From: Ceratothoa steindachneri
Taxonomy: Eukaryota; Arthropoda; Malacostraca; Isopoda; Cymothoidae
Assembly: GCA_963969495.1 (NCBI GenBank)
Contig: OZ018318.1
Span: 99,331,357-99,395,356, forward strand
Length of the DNA stretch: 64,000 bases
Direction of reading: 5' to 3'
Shown here: piece after piece, positions 1 through 11,040 of the stretch
Layout: each line of letters begins with the position of its first letter
Position numbering within the stretch: position 1 is the first letter of the stretch
Notes under the pieces: generated by a model
Seen by the model: the letters and a program-made list of their open reading frames with translations, nothing else
Told to the model about the DNA's origin: nothing
Databases searched by the model: none
Position numbers and translations under genes: made by a program

Positions 1-1559
1 CAAATATCATGTAAATTACCCTCAAAAAGTATTCATTTTTACCCGCGCACCTCTTTGCGGGTAAACTCTCACTCCGGTACTGTCAAGACCAGGTAGCCTT
101 TGTCTCTAAAAAGTGGTGCAATAGAACATATGATGCCATGGAGGAATACGGTATGTCACGGCAAATTTGCCCCTTTAAGAATAAAACATGGTACACAATA
201 GTTTATATACATATACATAGCACTAAATAAGCAATTTGAATGATGCATAAGAAAAAAAAATAGTAAAGAACACCAATAATGTGACACATTTTGTATTATA
301 TGACAATAATGTAGATAAATGACAATTAAATAGATACAGAGAAGAGCGAATACTGAGAAATAAACAAAAATTAAATATTTTAATTGTTGGGTCACCCTGC
401 CGCCCGGGGTGCCATACCCCTTACCCCTGCCCCCTCTTGGTACGCCACTACTGAGACACGAACATGGATGGAAGGACACAGCAAGAAAGAGAGAGGGAGG
501 GAGAATAGCGAACGAGCGTATAGATCGCTAGTGGCTAGATAGGGTGGCTTCTTTCAATACGTAGCTCTTAAATCGCACTCTCAGTCGATTCAGTACTTGA
601 CTCAGTAGTTAACTTGCCTCAGAGATCTCAGTCTCGAGAGTTGAATAAAACTAAAGTTAAAATGCAGGTATTTGCATAAATGAACATCGAGATGAACGTG
701 TCAAACCGTCGCGAGCATTAATATTTTACACTATAAGATTTTCATCCGTTTGACCAAAAGGCATAACTCTTCAGTGAATCAATTCCTTTGTAGCATATGA
801 ATAAAGAAATTTCTAGTTATGACAACCTCATTTCTGGCTTCTCCAACTCAATTTCAAGATCAGCATTTTGCCTGTTTGGGAATAACTGTGCAAATGTATA
901 TTAGTGTGGCTTCATTTGTATAAATGTATATACATAAAGGTGCTTCCTTTTGTATAAATTCATTGTCTTTCATCTCGTAAAAGAAAGAAAATTGTCTCTT
1001 TAAATGGATAGAGAATTTCCACTATCTCACTAATCGCTAAAGTTTATTTAAGATCGGATTAGCAAAGTTTCGGAGACAAAAGTTATTTTCGCGGGCTTGA
1101 GGTTTCTAATACCAACTGTTTGGGGGCAAATGCAGCCCTCGTGAACAGTGAAAGAGTATTGTTACATGGTAAGTTTCATGTAATCATTAAATTTTAGAGG
1201 GCGTTTTAATTTCCTCACGGACATACCAGCAAGATTTAAGATCTTTCGAGACGTGAACTTTGTGATCGACAGGGAGTTTCTGAGAGCAGAAAGAAGTTGG
1301 GGGGGGGGCGAGTCTCGCCCGAAGGCTCGAATCATCGGCCTTCGTATGAGACCGATAGGGGAGAAGTACCCAGGGTAAATTATAGTACCATTGTTGTGGA
1401 CTAGAAAAATGAAGCAAAGCACTCTCGCATATCCCGTGAAACGATCTTGATTACATTCCCGCTTGCATTATAGGTTTTCTTGTATCTGCGCCAATAATAT
1501 TCTTTATTTTGTGGCGATCAGCAACTGTGGTGCTGATAGAGCTACTTCTTTACTATTTT
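1..1559. other. AT-rich stretch without recognisable gene
   Basis: No reading frame here has a recognisable domain, and the short open frames are AT-rich and without conserved motifs. The only structured piece is a G/C-rich block near 372-455 that resembles a transposon end and is listed separately. A G9 run lies near 1,300. I see no promoter or RNA gene. Confidence 0.5.
372..455 (-). mobile_element. possible hAT-type transposon terminus
   Basis: Read on the minus strand, this block starts CAGTAGTGGCGTACCAAGAG and continues into G-rich, then CCCCGGGC-containing sequence. Many non-autonomous hAT elements in animal genomes have ends of the form CAGTGGCGTA followed by G-rich sequence. I could not find a matching opposite end or an 8-bp target duplication, so this is a solo-end guess based on resemblance only. 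Confidence 0.25.
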
Positions 1560-2165
1560 ACAGATTTTTTTCATTCCAAGTGGACCATGGATACAAATTC
1601 TATGCTTCCACAACCGAGTGCGAATTTCAGAAGGTTGACTAGATCCACTACCCTGGGGACGCTTTGGTGACTTGACTTTTCCGCTTATCTTCTGGAGTGA
1701 ACCTCCTTGTCGATGCTAGAGAGATGCCTGTTCGTACTTTGAGATACATAGTGCATTATGCGCTTGTACATGAGCGTACAGCGTCACCTTCATTTACCAA
1801 CAGTTCTCATTCCATCTGCAGCCGAAGACGACGCTGCCTATAAAGCCATGGGATGCCTTTTAAGTTGAGGACAAGGCAACTCCATCAGGACCTCAATGTA
1901 GATCTCGGACGAGTGGCAAATTTATTTAATTTTTGCGTTTATTTTCCCTAGTATATAGCCGGTGGGGGTCTTCTGGGTGATTTATCTGTCTTCAAGACCG
2001 AGCTAGTTGCTACACGCCGCTCGATACAGGATATTAAGCGTCGGGTCCAGTTCGAAGCCCGGATTGTGATTAATAGCAGCACATAGAGCTCATTGAGTGT
2101 TCTCGCGGCATTGGAATTTCTGCACCCCCTTGTCCGAAATACTTTAGAGGAGACAGCCACTTCCA
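1560..2165 (+). pseudogene. decayed I-group LINE ORF2 tail (RT C-terminus to RNase H)
   Basis: The plus strand encodes broken peptide blocks collinear with the end of the intact I-group ORF2 at 57.8-61.7 kb: KFYASTTE and a KVD-IHYPG block match YGCEFYASAAE and KVDSIHHTG; LLVDAREMPVRTLRY matches LLVDAGEMPLALRR; FEARIVINSS, SLSVLAALE and HPLVRN match the RNase H core around GDRIVIYSDSQSALSALGALE-HPLVR. Several stops and frameshifts interrupt it, and the RNase H aspartate (YSDSQ) is lost (INSST). It is far more diverged than the copy at 33-39.7 kb, so it is an older insertion or a different subfamily. Nothing 5' of the late RT region remains. Confidence 0.6.
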
Positions 2166-2391
2166 GAGTATTTATTGATTGGGTGTTTGGTGTACACTCT
2201 TCTGTGTTGTTGTTTTTTATTTGTCGACGTTTTCATTTTCTGATTTGCATGTGTGTTAAATAAAGCCTAAAGGTAGGTTGTATTAAGTCTATCAGGTTTG
2301 CCCAAAGTATTGCTTCGGGTAAACGGCACAATCGACAGAATAAACCCCCTATACTATATACAAAATGTTGATTAAAAATAATAACAAAAGT

Positions 2392-2725
2392 ATATGGGTG
2401 GTTTATTCTGTCGATTGTGCCGTTTGCCCTAAGCAATACTTTGGGCAAACCAGAAAATCATTAAATGTACGTTTAAATCAACATAAATACAATATTAGCA
2501 GAGATGAAAGTAATAGTGTGTTCATTTATCTGAAAACAGTCACCCTATCAATTGGAAGTCTGCTAAATTCATTTACAAATCTTCTGATTATGTTAAAATA
2601 TATATTGTTAAATGCTCATTCATTAATTCCTCGCCTAATTTCAATATATCTCCCGGTCTCTTTAAACTGGCCTCTGTAATTAAAAGGCTTATTAGTAAAC
2701 AAATTGTCCATTTTAAATCTTAGCC
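2392..2725 (+). pseudogene. PLE GIY-YIG endonuclease domain (broken)
   Basis: The start reads VYSVDCAVCPKQYFGQTRKS then LNVRLNQHK: the paired cysteines, Y-G-QT and R-QH pattern of the GIY-YIG domain that ends PLE proteins. A frameshift near 2,525 moves the rest to another frame, which reads HPINWKSAKFIYKSSDY and then SPNFNISPGLFKLASVIKR, matching the usual PLE C-terminus (HxINW, NFNLSPGL-K). It stops at about 2,725. In PLEs this domain nicks target DNA for priming by the reverse transcriptase, which is absent here. Confidence 0.65.
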
Positions 2726-3000
2726 CTTTGATTTACTAAATTAGTTATATTTATTTTGTTTATTTCAATGTATTTATAATTGCATGTGTGTGTACTCATA
2801 GTTGTGTTACTTATATATGTCTACATTCTTTTCTCACGCTTGGAACTTCCAGAAGATATCTTATCTTCGTATCCTTCGCATCGGGTATTTAATCCCGTTC
2901 CTGATAATATATTTTTTATTTTGTGTCCTTTCATTGTGCATGGGTGTGGAACCGCTTTGTGGTCTCCTATATACACCACTTGTGTAAAGTAATTCGTTAT

Positions 3001-3037
3001 TCCTTGAGAATGAACTGAACAAGTTCGAAAGTACTTG
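3001..3037 (+). ncRNA. hammerhead-like motif in PLE 3' region
   Basis: CTTGAGAA, then a hairpin stem GAACT...AAGTTC, then GAAAGTAC. This resembles the hammerhead order CUGANGA - stem II - GAAA - stem III. Two core positions differ and there is one extra base before stem II, so activity is doubtful. PLEs are known to carry hammerhead ribozymes in their terminal repeats, which is why I list it. Confidence 0.3.
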
Positions 3038-3087
3038 GAATCCGCCTTTCATTTACATGTGGGATTTTTTTACATATATATATGAGG

Positions 3088-3625
3088 AAAAGTAGATAGA
3101 TTGGGACATTTATTTAGTTCTTTCAGATATTTCGTTCCACACATTGAACATCATCAATGATTCTATTTAAAGTGAAAGAAATTATTCAATTTAGGCGCGT
3201 ACATTAACAAAAAGTAATATGAATAATAAAACACCAGAAACAAACGAACTTAAGGCATATTAAATAAAACATAATATTGAGAGTAGAGTTAAAATATAAA
3301 TTATAAAATCTAAAGAAGAACCGAAAAAATACACATTACCCTATACAGAGAGTCGTTCATTGCCAATAATGAAAAATTCAAAGAAAAAAAGAACATAAAA
3401 TTAATTTAGTAGGTTGTAGGGTCCTAATATACTTAGGGAAAAAGTGTAATCATCTCGGTTAGTGTTGGTTTGTTTTTCTTAATATAGAGCGACTCATATT
3501 TTTAACAAATGGATTAAAGTAGACACAAAAAATGGAAATTGTTCAATTTTCTCTTTTGCTCATTCAATCATTTTTAAAAAAATATTAGAGTGGCTCTATA
3601 TTAAGTAAACCAAACCAACATCCGA
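3088..3625 (-). mobile_element. probable PLE 3' region with inverted-repeat end
   Basis: Starting from the (TA) tract at 3,070-3,087 and read on the minus strand, this has a second hammerhead-like motif (3,124-3,160) and AT-rich sequence. It ends in an inverted repeat: 3,460-3,505 is the approximate reverse complement of 3,571-3,622 (shared core CTTAATATAGAG). No coding part is visible. The assignment rests on the motif, the (TA)n end and the same architecture as neighbouring PLE fragments. Confidence 0.4.
3124..3160 (-). ncRNA. hammerhead-like motif, minus strand
   Basis: Minus strand: TTGATGA, T, stem GTTC, loop AATGTGTG, stem GAAC, then GAAATATC. This is the closest match in the window to the CUGANGA box (one substitution), but again with one extra base before stem II. 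Candidate ribozyme remnant of a PLE. Confidence 0.3.
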
Positions 3626-4153
<528 letters not shown>

Positions 4154-4189
4154 GAAATGAAAAACTCACAAAGTATCACGTGAGGGTAG

Positions 4190-4681
4190 CAAATGAATGC
4201 AATGTCCCGCAGGAAAAAATGAAAAGGTGTTTCCTAGTACTTTCGAACTTTATTAAGTTCCTTATCAAGGATAACTACAAGAAATAATATTATATTAGAG
4301 GTATATATACGAAAGAAAAGTATGAAAGACCGCCTCAAAAACAAGAAATCACCAATAAGGAAGACGGAAGGGGGAAAGTAAAGAAACACATTAAGAATTA
4401 CAAGAAGCAGGTAGTAAGGTCAAACTAAACCGAAGGAAAGGGTAACAGATTCAAAGAAATGGAGATAGCCTAACGAGGGAGATTATAAGACACGATGAGA
4501 AAAAGGGGGAAAAATACAATGTACAAAACAGAGCAGTGACAATTAAAAAATAATAATAATAAATAAAAATAAAATAGGGGCTACATAACTAAAGAATGTA
4601 TATAAAAAACTAAGGAATTTAATAAAGTTCGAAAGTACTAGGAAACACCTTTTCATTTTTTCCTGCAGGACATTGCATTCA
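4190..4681 (-). mobile_element. foldback PLE terminal fragment
   Basis: Two ~75-bp arms, 4,190-4,266 and 4,609-4,681, are reverse complements with only a few mismatches, and (TA)n tracts flank both outer ends. The ~340-bp centre is non-coding and purine-rich on the plus strand. The left arm read on the minus strand holds a hammerhead-like motif. There is no protein-coding part. The arms share the GTTCGAAAGTACT module with the PLE ends at 3.0 kb and 54.0 kb, which ties this fragment to PLEs. Confidence 0.5.
4236..4270 (-). ncRNA. hammerhead-like motif in foldback arm
   Basis: Minus strand: CCTTGATAAG, stem GAACT / AGTTC with an AT-rich loop, then GAAAGTAC. Same module as at 3,001-3,037 and 54,030-54,067. 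Core deviates from consensus (TTGATAA for CTGANGA). Confidence 0.28.
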
Positions 4682-4684
4682 TAT

Positions 4685-4772
<88 letters not shown>
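4681..4772. repeat. (TA)n microsatellite, ~92 bp
   Basis: Alternating AT with one AAA interruption. It separates the foldback fragment on the left from the palindromic PLE starting at 4,773. Confidence 0.95.
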
Positions 4773-4774
<2 letters not shown>

Positions 4775-5145
4775 ATAGATAAGCAGGTTAAATTAAGGAA
4801 GTTCATTACTATATTATAACTTCTTGGTACCGAGGAATCCATTCTCAAGGCTGTGAGATTATAAATATATATAAACATAAGAATTTTTTTTTTTAGAGAA
4901 GTTATCAGATATTTATAAATTAACTATATGGGAAATTAAAAGCAGCAGAGGTGGTAATATTCAAATTATAAAAATGCAGGGCTTTTAACTATTAGGGAAT
5001 AGGAAATATTTTTTGTTTTTAAATAAAACTGAGATTAATTAGTTTTGGGTGTCTTCATTGTAAAAAGGGGGAGATAATAGAAATATTTGAAAGATAGGGG
5101 TTGTTTTGGAGGAGTGGATTTGGCGTGTGTAATTTGACAAATGCT

Positions 5146-6122
5146 CCTTACAATTCCGTCCTATCTTCTACAGGAGATACGTAGACGACACCATCGCCTT
5201 TTTCCGCTCTCAAAGTTCATCTGATAAATTCTTAGAGTACATAAACCAGTTGCATCCAAATATTAAATTCACTCAAGGAAAGGAAATCAACGACTCCATT
5301 CCTTTCTTAGACCTACTAATAACACGCAAAACCGACGGTTTCTCCACTTCCATTCACCGAAAACCTACACATACGGGCTCTGGACTCCATTTTCTTAGTC
5401 ATTGTTTCACCAAAATCAAATTAAATTCTATCAAAACCTTACTTTCTCACGCTTACAATCTCTCCACATCATACCTAAATTTCCATAACGAGATCACTTT
5501 CCTCACTAACTATTTCCAACAAAACGGATCTCCTTCAAACTTTATGACCGAACTCATCGAAATTTTATCAATAAAATATTTACCCTGAATGATCCCTCAT
5601 ACAACGTCCCTGAATAAAAGGTTTTTGTACCTCTCCCATATATAGGACCCCTCAATTCACTTCTCTGGGCCAAACTCTCACCATTTCTTAAGGATTCATT
5701 TCCTGCAACACATTTTATACCAAATTTTCAAAACACACGCAAAGTACAACATCTTTTCAATATTAAAGACAAAATACCAACGCTGCTTCGATCCTCCATC
5801 ATATGTGAATTAAACTGCTCAAGATTAAATTCCTAGGTGTATTTAGGATCGACACAGCGTACACTACATACCCGTATTTTTTCGCACATTTAGGCACTAG
5901 CAATAGAACTGGAGCCCCACTCACTACTCCCGAGTTCTCCCCTATCCGAATACACTACGAAAACAGACATCCACACCATAAACCAAACTTAAATAATTTT
6001 TCAATTAAAGACACAGCAAACAACGAAAACCAACTACGTACACTGGAATCTCTTTATATTAGATTTATAAACCCCACTTTAAACTCTGACACAAGCTCAT
6101 TTCCACTTTTACTACAACTATA
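5146..6122 (+). pseudogene. PLE reverse transcriptase C-terminus and degenerate GIY-YIG
   Basis: The frame opens at the RT catalytic motif: FYRRYVDDTIAFF (YVDD codons 5,178-5,189), followed by the PLE blocks LHPNIKFTQGKE, IPFLDLLI and STSIHRKPTHTGSGLHF. It continues to a stop after ILSIKYLP (about 5,588). Later frames still show a damaged continuation (SSIICELNCS, NRTGAPLTTPEFSPIRIH, then NPTLNSDTSSFPLLLQL), corresponding to the GIY-YIG region of the better copy at 52.4-53.1 kb. The N-terminal half of the RT is missing. Dead copy of an enzyme that would act by target-primed reverse transcription. Confidence 0.7.
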
Positions 6123-6412
6123 ATCATCCATAAATTACACACGCTAAATCCACTTCCTTAAAACAACCCCTATCTTTCAAATATTTCTATTATCTCCCCC
6201 GTTTTACAATGAAGACACCCAAAACTAATTAATCTCAGTTTTATTTAAAAATAAAACATATTTCCTATTCCCTAATAGTTAAAAGCCCTGCATTTTTATA
6301 ATTTGAATATTACCACCTCTGCTGCTTCCCATTTCCCATATAGTTAATTTATAAATATCTGATAACTCCTCTAAAAAATTCTTATGTTTGTATATATTTA
6401 GAATCTCACATT

Positions 6413-6443
6413 CTTGAGAATGGGTTCCTACCCGAAACGTCGG
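6413..6443 (+). ncRNA. hammerhead-like motif with GAAACGTC core
   Basis: CTTGAGAA, T, stem GGG-TTCCTA-CCC, then GAAACGTCGG. The GAAAC-GUC half matches the minimal hammerhead form with a one-pair stem III that is typical of PLE ribozymes; the first box deviates (TTGAGAA for CTGANGA). Confidence 0.35.
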
Positions 6444-6555
6444 TACCAAGAAGTTATAATATAGTAATGAACTTCCTAAATTTAACCTGCTTATTTATCC
6501 TAAAAATACGTATACGCCTGGCAACGCACAACCCCTCTGCTCTCTTAAGATACAA

Positions 6556-6560
<5 letters not shown>

Positions 6561-6612
<52 letters not shown>
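6561..6612. repeat. (TA)n microsatellite, ~52 bp
   Basis: Alternating TA just outside the right inverted arm of the PLE at 4.77-6.50 kb. Confidence 0.9.
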
Positions 6613-6615
<3 letters not shown>

Positions 6616-8214
6616 GTCTTCTAACATTCATTTTAGGTTGAAATCTAACAGCTTCTAAACGCAATCTGGCTGGGTGTCTTGGAACATCCAGCGACCGGTA
6701 GTAACCCTATGATGACTTGGCAACCTCACACCATTCGTGGCCTATTAATTCTTGCACTCACAGTAGATGCCCATTATTTTCATTCACACAACTCTCTCAC
6801 TCGGCTTTCACTATCACTCCACTACATTACAAGGGCCAGCTTTCACATCAACCTCCAAGAAAACTCTCCATCCGCGGCAGCTGAAAGCCCCCGACTTGAG
6901 GCAACTAAAAATATTTCTAACTATAAACCTTGCTAATAAAGTAAATTGTGAACGTATTTACTTAACCAACCTCCATCATTTTTTTCAAAGTCAGCCCAAG
7001 CTCTCTTAATTATCCAATGACTACAGTACTCTATCATTATGTTTTTGCTGCAAGACTCAACCTAAAATAGAGCAGTAATAAATCCAATTTCAGTCCCCGG
7101 AGAGCAGCTTAAATGACTCGTTTTCGCATAATGATCATTTTATGCCTCAAATTACATGAAACTATCGAGTTTATAGTTTTGGATAATGAATAAGATGGTG
7201 AATATAAAGTAACTGGCAAGAAAGTTGTATAGATGCACGATGTTGAAAGAAGAGTTTTGCGTGTATTAAAGATCAAGAATTTTGTACTGTAGATTGTTAA
7301 TCAGTGAATGGTCCAAATGTAGTAGTACTGTTTGTGGCTCTTTGCGTTGTACTTGCTTAATTTGCACATGGCTGAAGTAATGGTAGATTTGAAATAATGA
7401 AATTTCAGCAAAATTACTTAATCGTTCATATTAGGAAGAAAAATTTGATGGTGTTTGATGAAAACGAAGATGCAACACTTAAAATATGTGGAAAAAAAGG
7501 GAAGAGTAGCAAAATTTTGGTGTATATAGTTAATTCTCGTCAATTAAGTAATCATTTGTAAACTAATGCAAAAGTTGTAGTTGAAACGAACCAAAAACCT
7601 TACCAAGAGAAAAAGATAAAGACCAAAGAATTTAACAATATTACTTTGATAAGGCAGATGATGGGCAAATTTCCTTATTTACTTTCGGATTCCTGTTTAA
7701 GTTTGAAGTGAAGTTGTAGTGAAAAAAAAGGAAAGCTTTAGCATTTAAGAAATGGCCTCTGTAAATGAATGTCAATAATGTTGTTTGTGTGTGTACCTTG
7801 GTTATGAATGATTACTGTATGGTTGGTGTACGAATCTAAATTGCAAAATTTAATTTAAATAAAGAAAAAGTAGTTAAAAAGAATGTGATAACAAAGTTTA
7901 TATGGATGTGATAACAAAGGGAACGAAGAGCAAAAAACAAATCTAGAAGTGAATTTACGGGAGACAAAATAAGGAAAGGATGCAACATGTCAAAGAAGCC
8001 AGAGTGAGAGGGTGATGAAAAATATACGTGTTTGGAGATTTTGTTCAATTATAGAGAAGAAAAGGGGTTTGAAAGAGACATTCAAAAACACATGTGAAAA
8101 TATGGGAGAAGCAGTGCTTACCCATCAAAGTTTTCTAGTTTTTAGTCGCGGGCGACTCTACATCTCACTATGTCGGTCAATCGGTCGGTCGGTCCCTGTT
8201 TTGCTTCCCTGGGT
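6613..8214. other. no recognisable gene
   Basis: AT-rich sequence with only short open frames lacking motifs. I see no transposase, RT, tRNA or clear repeat structure. Confidence 0.5.
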
Positions 8215-8580
8215 TTTTGGTAATAACATTGTAACTATTAGGCCGATTCTAACGAAATTTGAAACCTTCATGTTGTTTTACATTCTCTTTTGAATATATT
8301 TGGCAAAGTCTTCAAAAGTTTAGCCTGGAAATTATTTGTCAATAACATCATGACTATTCGGCCGATCCTAACGAAATTAAAAACTCTAATGTTGCATTAA
8401 ATTCTCTTTCAAATGATATAATTGGCAAAGTCCTCTCAAGGTTAGCCGGGGAATTATTTGGCAATAACTTCTTAACTATTCTGCCGGTTCTAACGAAATT
8501 TAAACCCCTTATGTTGCTTTACATTCTCTTTCAAGTGATATAATTGCCAATGTCCTCCCCAAGGTTAGTCTTTACTTACC
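8215..8580. repeat. tandem repeat, three ~120-bp units
   Basis: Three imperfect consecutive copies of a unit containing AATAACAT, ACTATT-GGCCGATTCTAACG, ATGTTG-TTTA and CATTCTCTTT, beginning near 8,222, 8,341 and 8,464 (spacing 119 and 123 bp). Just before it is a (TCGG)n-like run at about 8,172-8,192. Non-coding. Confidence 0.8.
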
Positions 8581-9429
8581 ACTAAACATTCGCCCTTCTA
8601 AGATGTTCACTGAATTCCACTTAACCCATTTTCGTAATTGCTACTAATTTATTTTAATAAATAAAATTTTTCTCGTTCTATTCCAAGACACTAATACAAA
8701 TAAAAACTAAATTGTTCCTCTCTACTCTTTAGTTACCTAAATTCCCCCTCCCCCCCAAAAAAAATTGAATGCAAATACTTAAAGGCAGTAAATATCTTTT
8801 AATATATAAGAGTAATTCGTTCATATATAAAGCCAAGCTAGTCTCTTTGTTTGACTATCGTTCCCTCTAGAACAATTAGCAATGCCGCGTTAAGTTCCTA
8901 ATCGTTTTAACTCACTCCGAGAAGTGTGGTATAATTAAAGTGGTCTCTGATATTATTATTATTCGATCCGTCTGGAATCATTCTGACTGTGCTTGTTGCT
9001 TGGATTGCTCTTTTACATACCCGTTGTGGGGTACAGTCAATTTTTTGGAAATTTGATCTGAATTTTCAATTCGAATGAGGTGTTTTGTTTTGGTAGACCG
9101 CATTGTTGTGTGTGACCTGAAATATTATCAGTGGTGATACGTTTGAAAGTGACTATTTTCTCCTTGACTCACCTTAGTGAAGGCTAGTTGAGGGAAAAGA
9201 AGTGGGCCCCTTTTCGCTGTCTCAAGGTAAAGTGCTGGTATTGTTCATTGGATAGTTTTTTCCACCTTCCTAACATAACTTTTCCTTTTTGATAACGGAT
9301 CCCTAAACACACACCCTCGCACACAAATACACACGCCCCAAAACTCTGTCCTCCCAGGCGCATAATCTTAAGAACCTTACCTGGCCGGCCAAAACCGGAC
9401 AGGTGTAAGGTTTTCGAAAAGATTTACAC
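8581..9429. other. no recognisable gene
   Basis: AT-rich, no conserved motif. The last part (9,370-9,430) may already be the decayed 5' region of the Jockey-like ORF1 that follows. Confidence 0.45.
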
Positions 9430-11040
9430 TGAGCTAAATATTGCTCTCGTACGCCTCGTCGATATCCCAAATGAATATTAGGCTAACTGTGCAAAGGAGG
9501 TCGACACTGAAGTTTTCACTTCCCCGCGTGCCATGGAAGCCCAACTCAAAATCAACCTCAAGCCACACACACCACCACAAATACGCTCCCATAGAAGCAT
9601 TATCTGCCGCCGTCTCGATCCCTGGGTTAGAGAACAGTCTACAGACGAAATAACGGAGGAGATTCTTCGGAATCACTCGCGGGCGAAAGTAGCCGAAGTG
9701 GTAAAATTCAAAAGCTACACCCACGTTTTTAAAGTAGTCTTCACAAAAACAACTATGGCGATCAAAGTAAAAGAAACTGGCCTCCTCCTTTTTAATGTCC
9801 GTGTCTGCCCCAAGCAGATTGAACAGGAGGAATTCGTTGACTTGCAAATGTGCTTCTGGTGCTACAGTTACAACGAGCAAACCACTGCCACTTGCCCTAA
9901 CTCTGACATTGTAGTATGCTCTATGTGTGACCAACAAGGCCATTCCTGGCGTAATTGAAACAATACAATCCAGAAATACCTTAATTGTGGTGGCCCACAT
10001 AAGACTATGGCTATAGTGCGCCTCGTCTAAAAAGAACAAATCAAAGCAGCAAATGAAAATGGCACAAAAGGAAAGTTAACATCACCTACGCAAAGGTTGC
10101 CAAGGAAGCGGTCTCAGAAAGTAGTGTGACCCCAAAGCCTACAATACTTCAAATCGAGAACAAAAAATCAACCAAAATATTGTGTTGCATTTATTATGCA
10201 CACATTGCCAAGCTAACCCAGTCTGGTACCTTTGCGAAGGTACAAACTTCTCGTAAAAAATGGCATGGAGGGAATGTGGTTTCCTGAAAACCCTCCGTCG
10301 AATGAAGTCCTTAGAGTAAATCTCCAAACGCAGAACGAGAAGAGCGGCTAAAAAGCGCAGGGTTTGAGTAATGCCGTTGGACGGGATCCTCGAGTCCAGG
10401 CTATGGTTGCCCGGCAGAATGTTCCAAACAGACACACATAGCAAACTCAAGCAGTTTCTCCGAGTCGGGCGGTGGAAGACCAGGCTGTAAGATCCAAGGA
10501 GGTGGAGCATACTCTTCACCCTTAAAAGGCTTCGCAGTCACGTCGACCGAGTAGGTCTTTATCATCTAAAACTCGGGAACCCAGGTACATGTACTACTCG
10601 AGGATGATTAACCTCAAGGTATATGCTGCCGAAAGAAACTAATCTCCGGACGAGGCGTCCCCAGATGATATTTCTGATGGCCTAACGGCCAGGCAGTACA
10701 AATCGGACTACACGGCCGACCTACCAGAAGATCTAGTTAAACAGGTTCTTTTCCAAGGACTCATCAAATTCTCAACAGACACTTACATTGTTCTCTCGGA
10801 CTCCGAGTATCGAAAGAAAAGATCCGACAAGGGGAGAACCCCACCAGGTTCTCCCCTCGGAACGAAATTTGAGAGAGAATAAAACAGGCAGCTACCAAAT
10901 ACAACTACGCTACAGTGCGAGCGTAGTGTCTAAGGCCAGCCGTAAATCGAAGAAAATCTCACTGAAACATGACACCAATCCATATTTACATAACGAACCC
11001 AAAAATAACAACCTGAATTACGACAAAAAATCCTAAATTT
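9430..11040 (+). pseudogene. Jockey-like LINE ORF1 (zinc-knuckle protein) relic
   Basis: A 141-codon frame from 9,533 contains KAKVAEVVKFKSYTHVFKVV-type sequence leading into a gag-like cysteine region: CFWCYSYNEQTTATC, CSMCDQQGHSWRN, then (after stops) CLNCGGPHK. These align with the better ORF1 copy at 25.3-26.2 kb (CFNCYATEKHTSANC, CSECAQEGHDYRNC, CVNCGGNHR). A further match, IYYAHIAKLTQSGTFAK against VIHAHVQNALNPGTYAK, lies near 10,185-10,245. Multiple stops and frameshifts make it non-functional. ORF1 proteins of this type bind element RNA. No ORF2 follows, so this is a 3'-deleted or fragmented copy. Confidence 0.65.

Larger units (their letters stand above)
2277..3075 (+). mobile_element. 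Penelope-like element fragment, 5'-truncated, foldback end
   Basis: A 3' fragment of a PLE: a GIY-YIG endonuclease-like coding tail (2,392-2,725), an AT-rich 3' region, a hammerhead-like motif (3,001-3,037) and a short (TA)n end near 3,070. Its 5' end is palindromic: 2,285-2,356 is roughly the reverse complement of 2,393-2,460, both arms carrying the start of the GIY-YIG sequence. A dead copy. Confidence 0.6.
4773..6500 (+). mobile_element. Penelope-like element bounded by ~370-bp inverted repeats
   Basis: A PLE body (RT tail plus degenerate endonuclease) lies between two long inverted repeats: 4,773-5,145 is the reverse complement of 6,127-6,499, differing by scattered substitutions and one short deletion. 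So the 3' untranslated region of the element occurs again, inverted, at its 5' end. A hammerhead-like motif sits in the right arm (6,413-6,443); in the left arm its core has been lost by a short deletion. (TA)n tracts adjoin both sides (4,681-4,772 and 6,561-6,612). The 5' truncated RT means the copy cannot be autonomous. Confidence 0.7.

Noticed and set aside
8215..8580. CRISPR array
   Set aside because: The repeats are long (~120 bp), contiguous and diverged, with no spacers; this is a tandem repeat. The same applies to 19,534-19,800.
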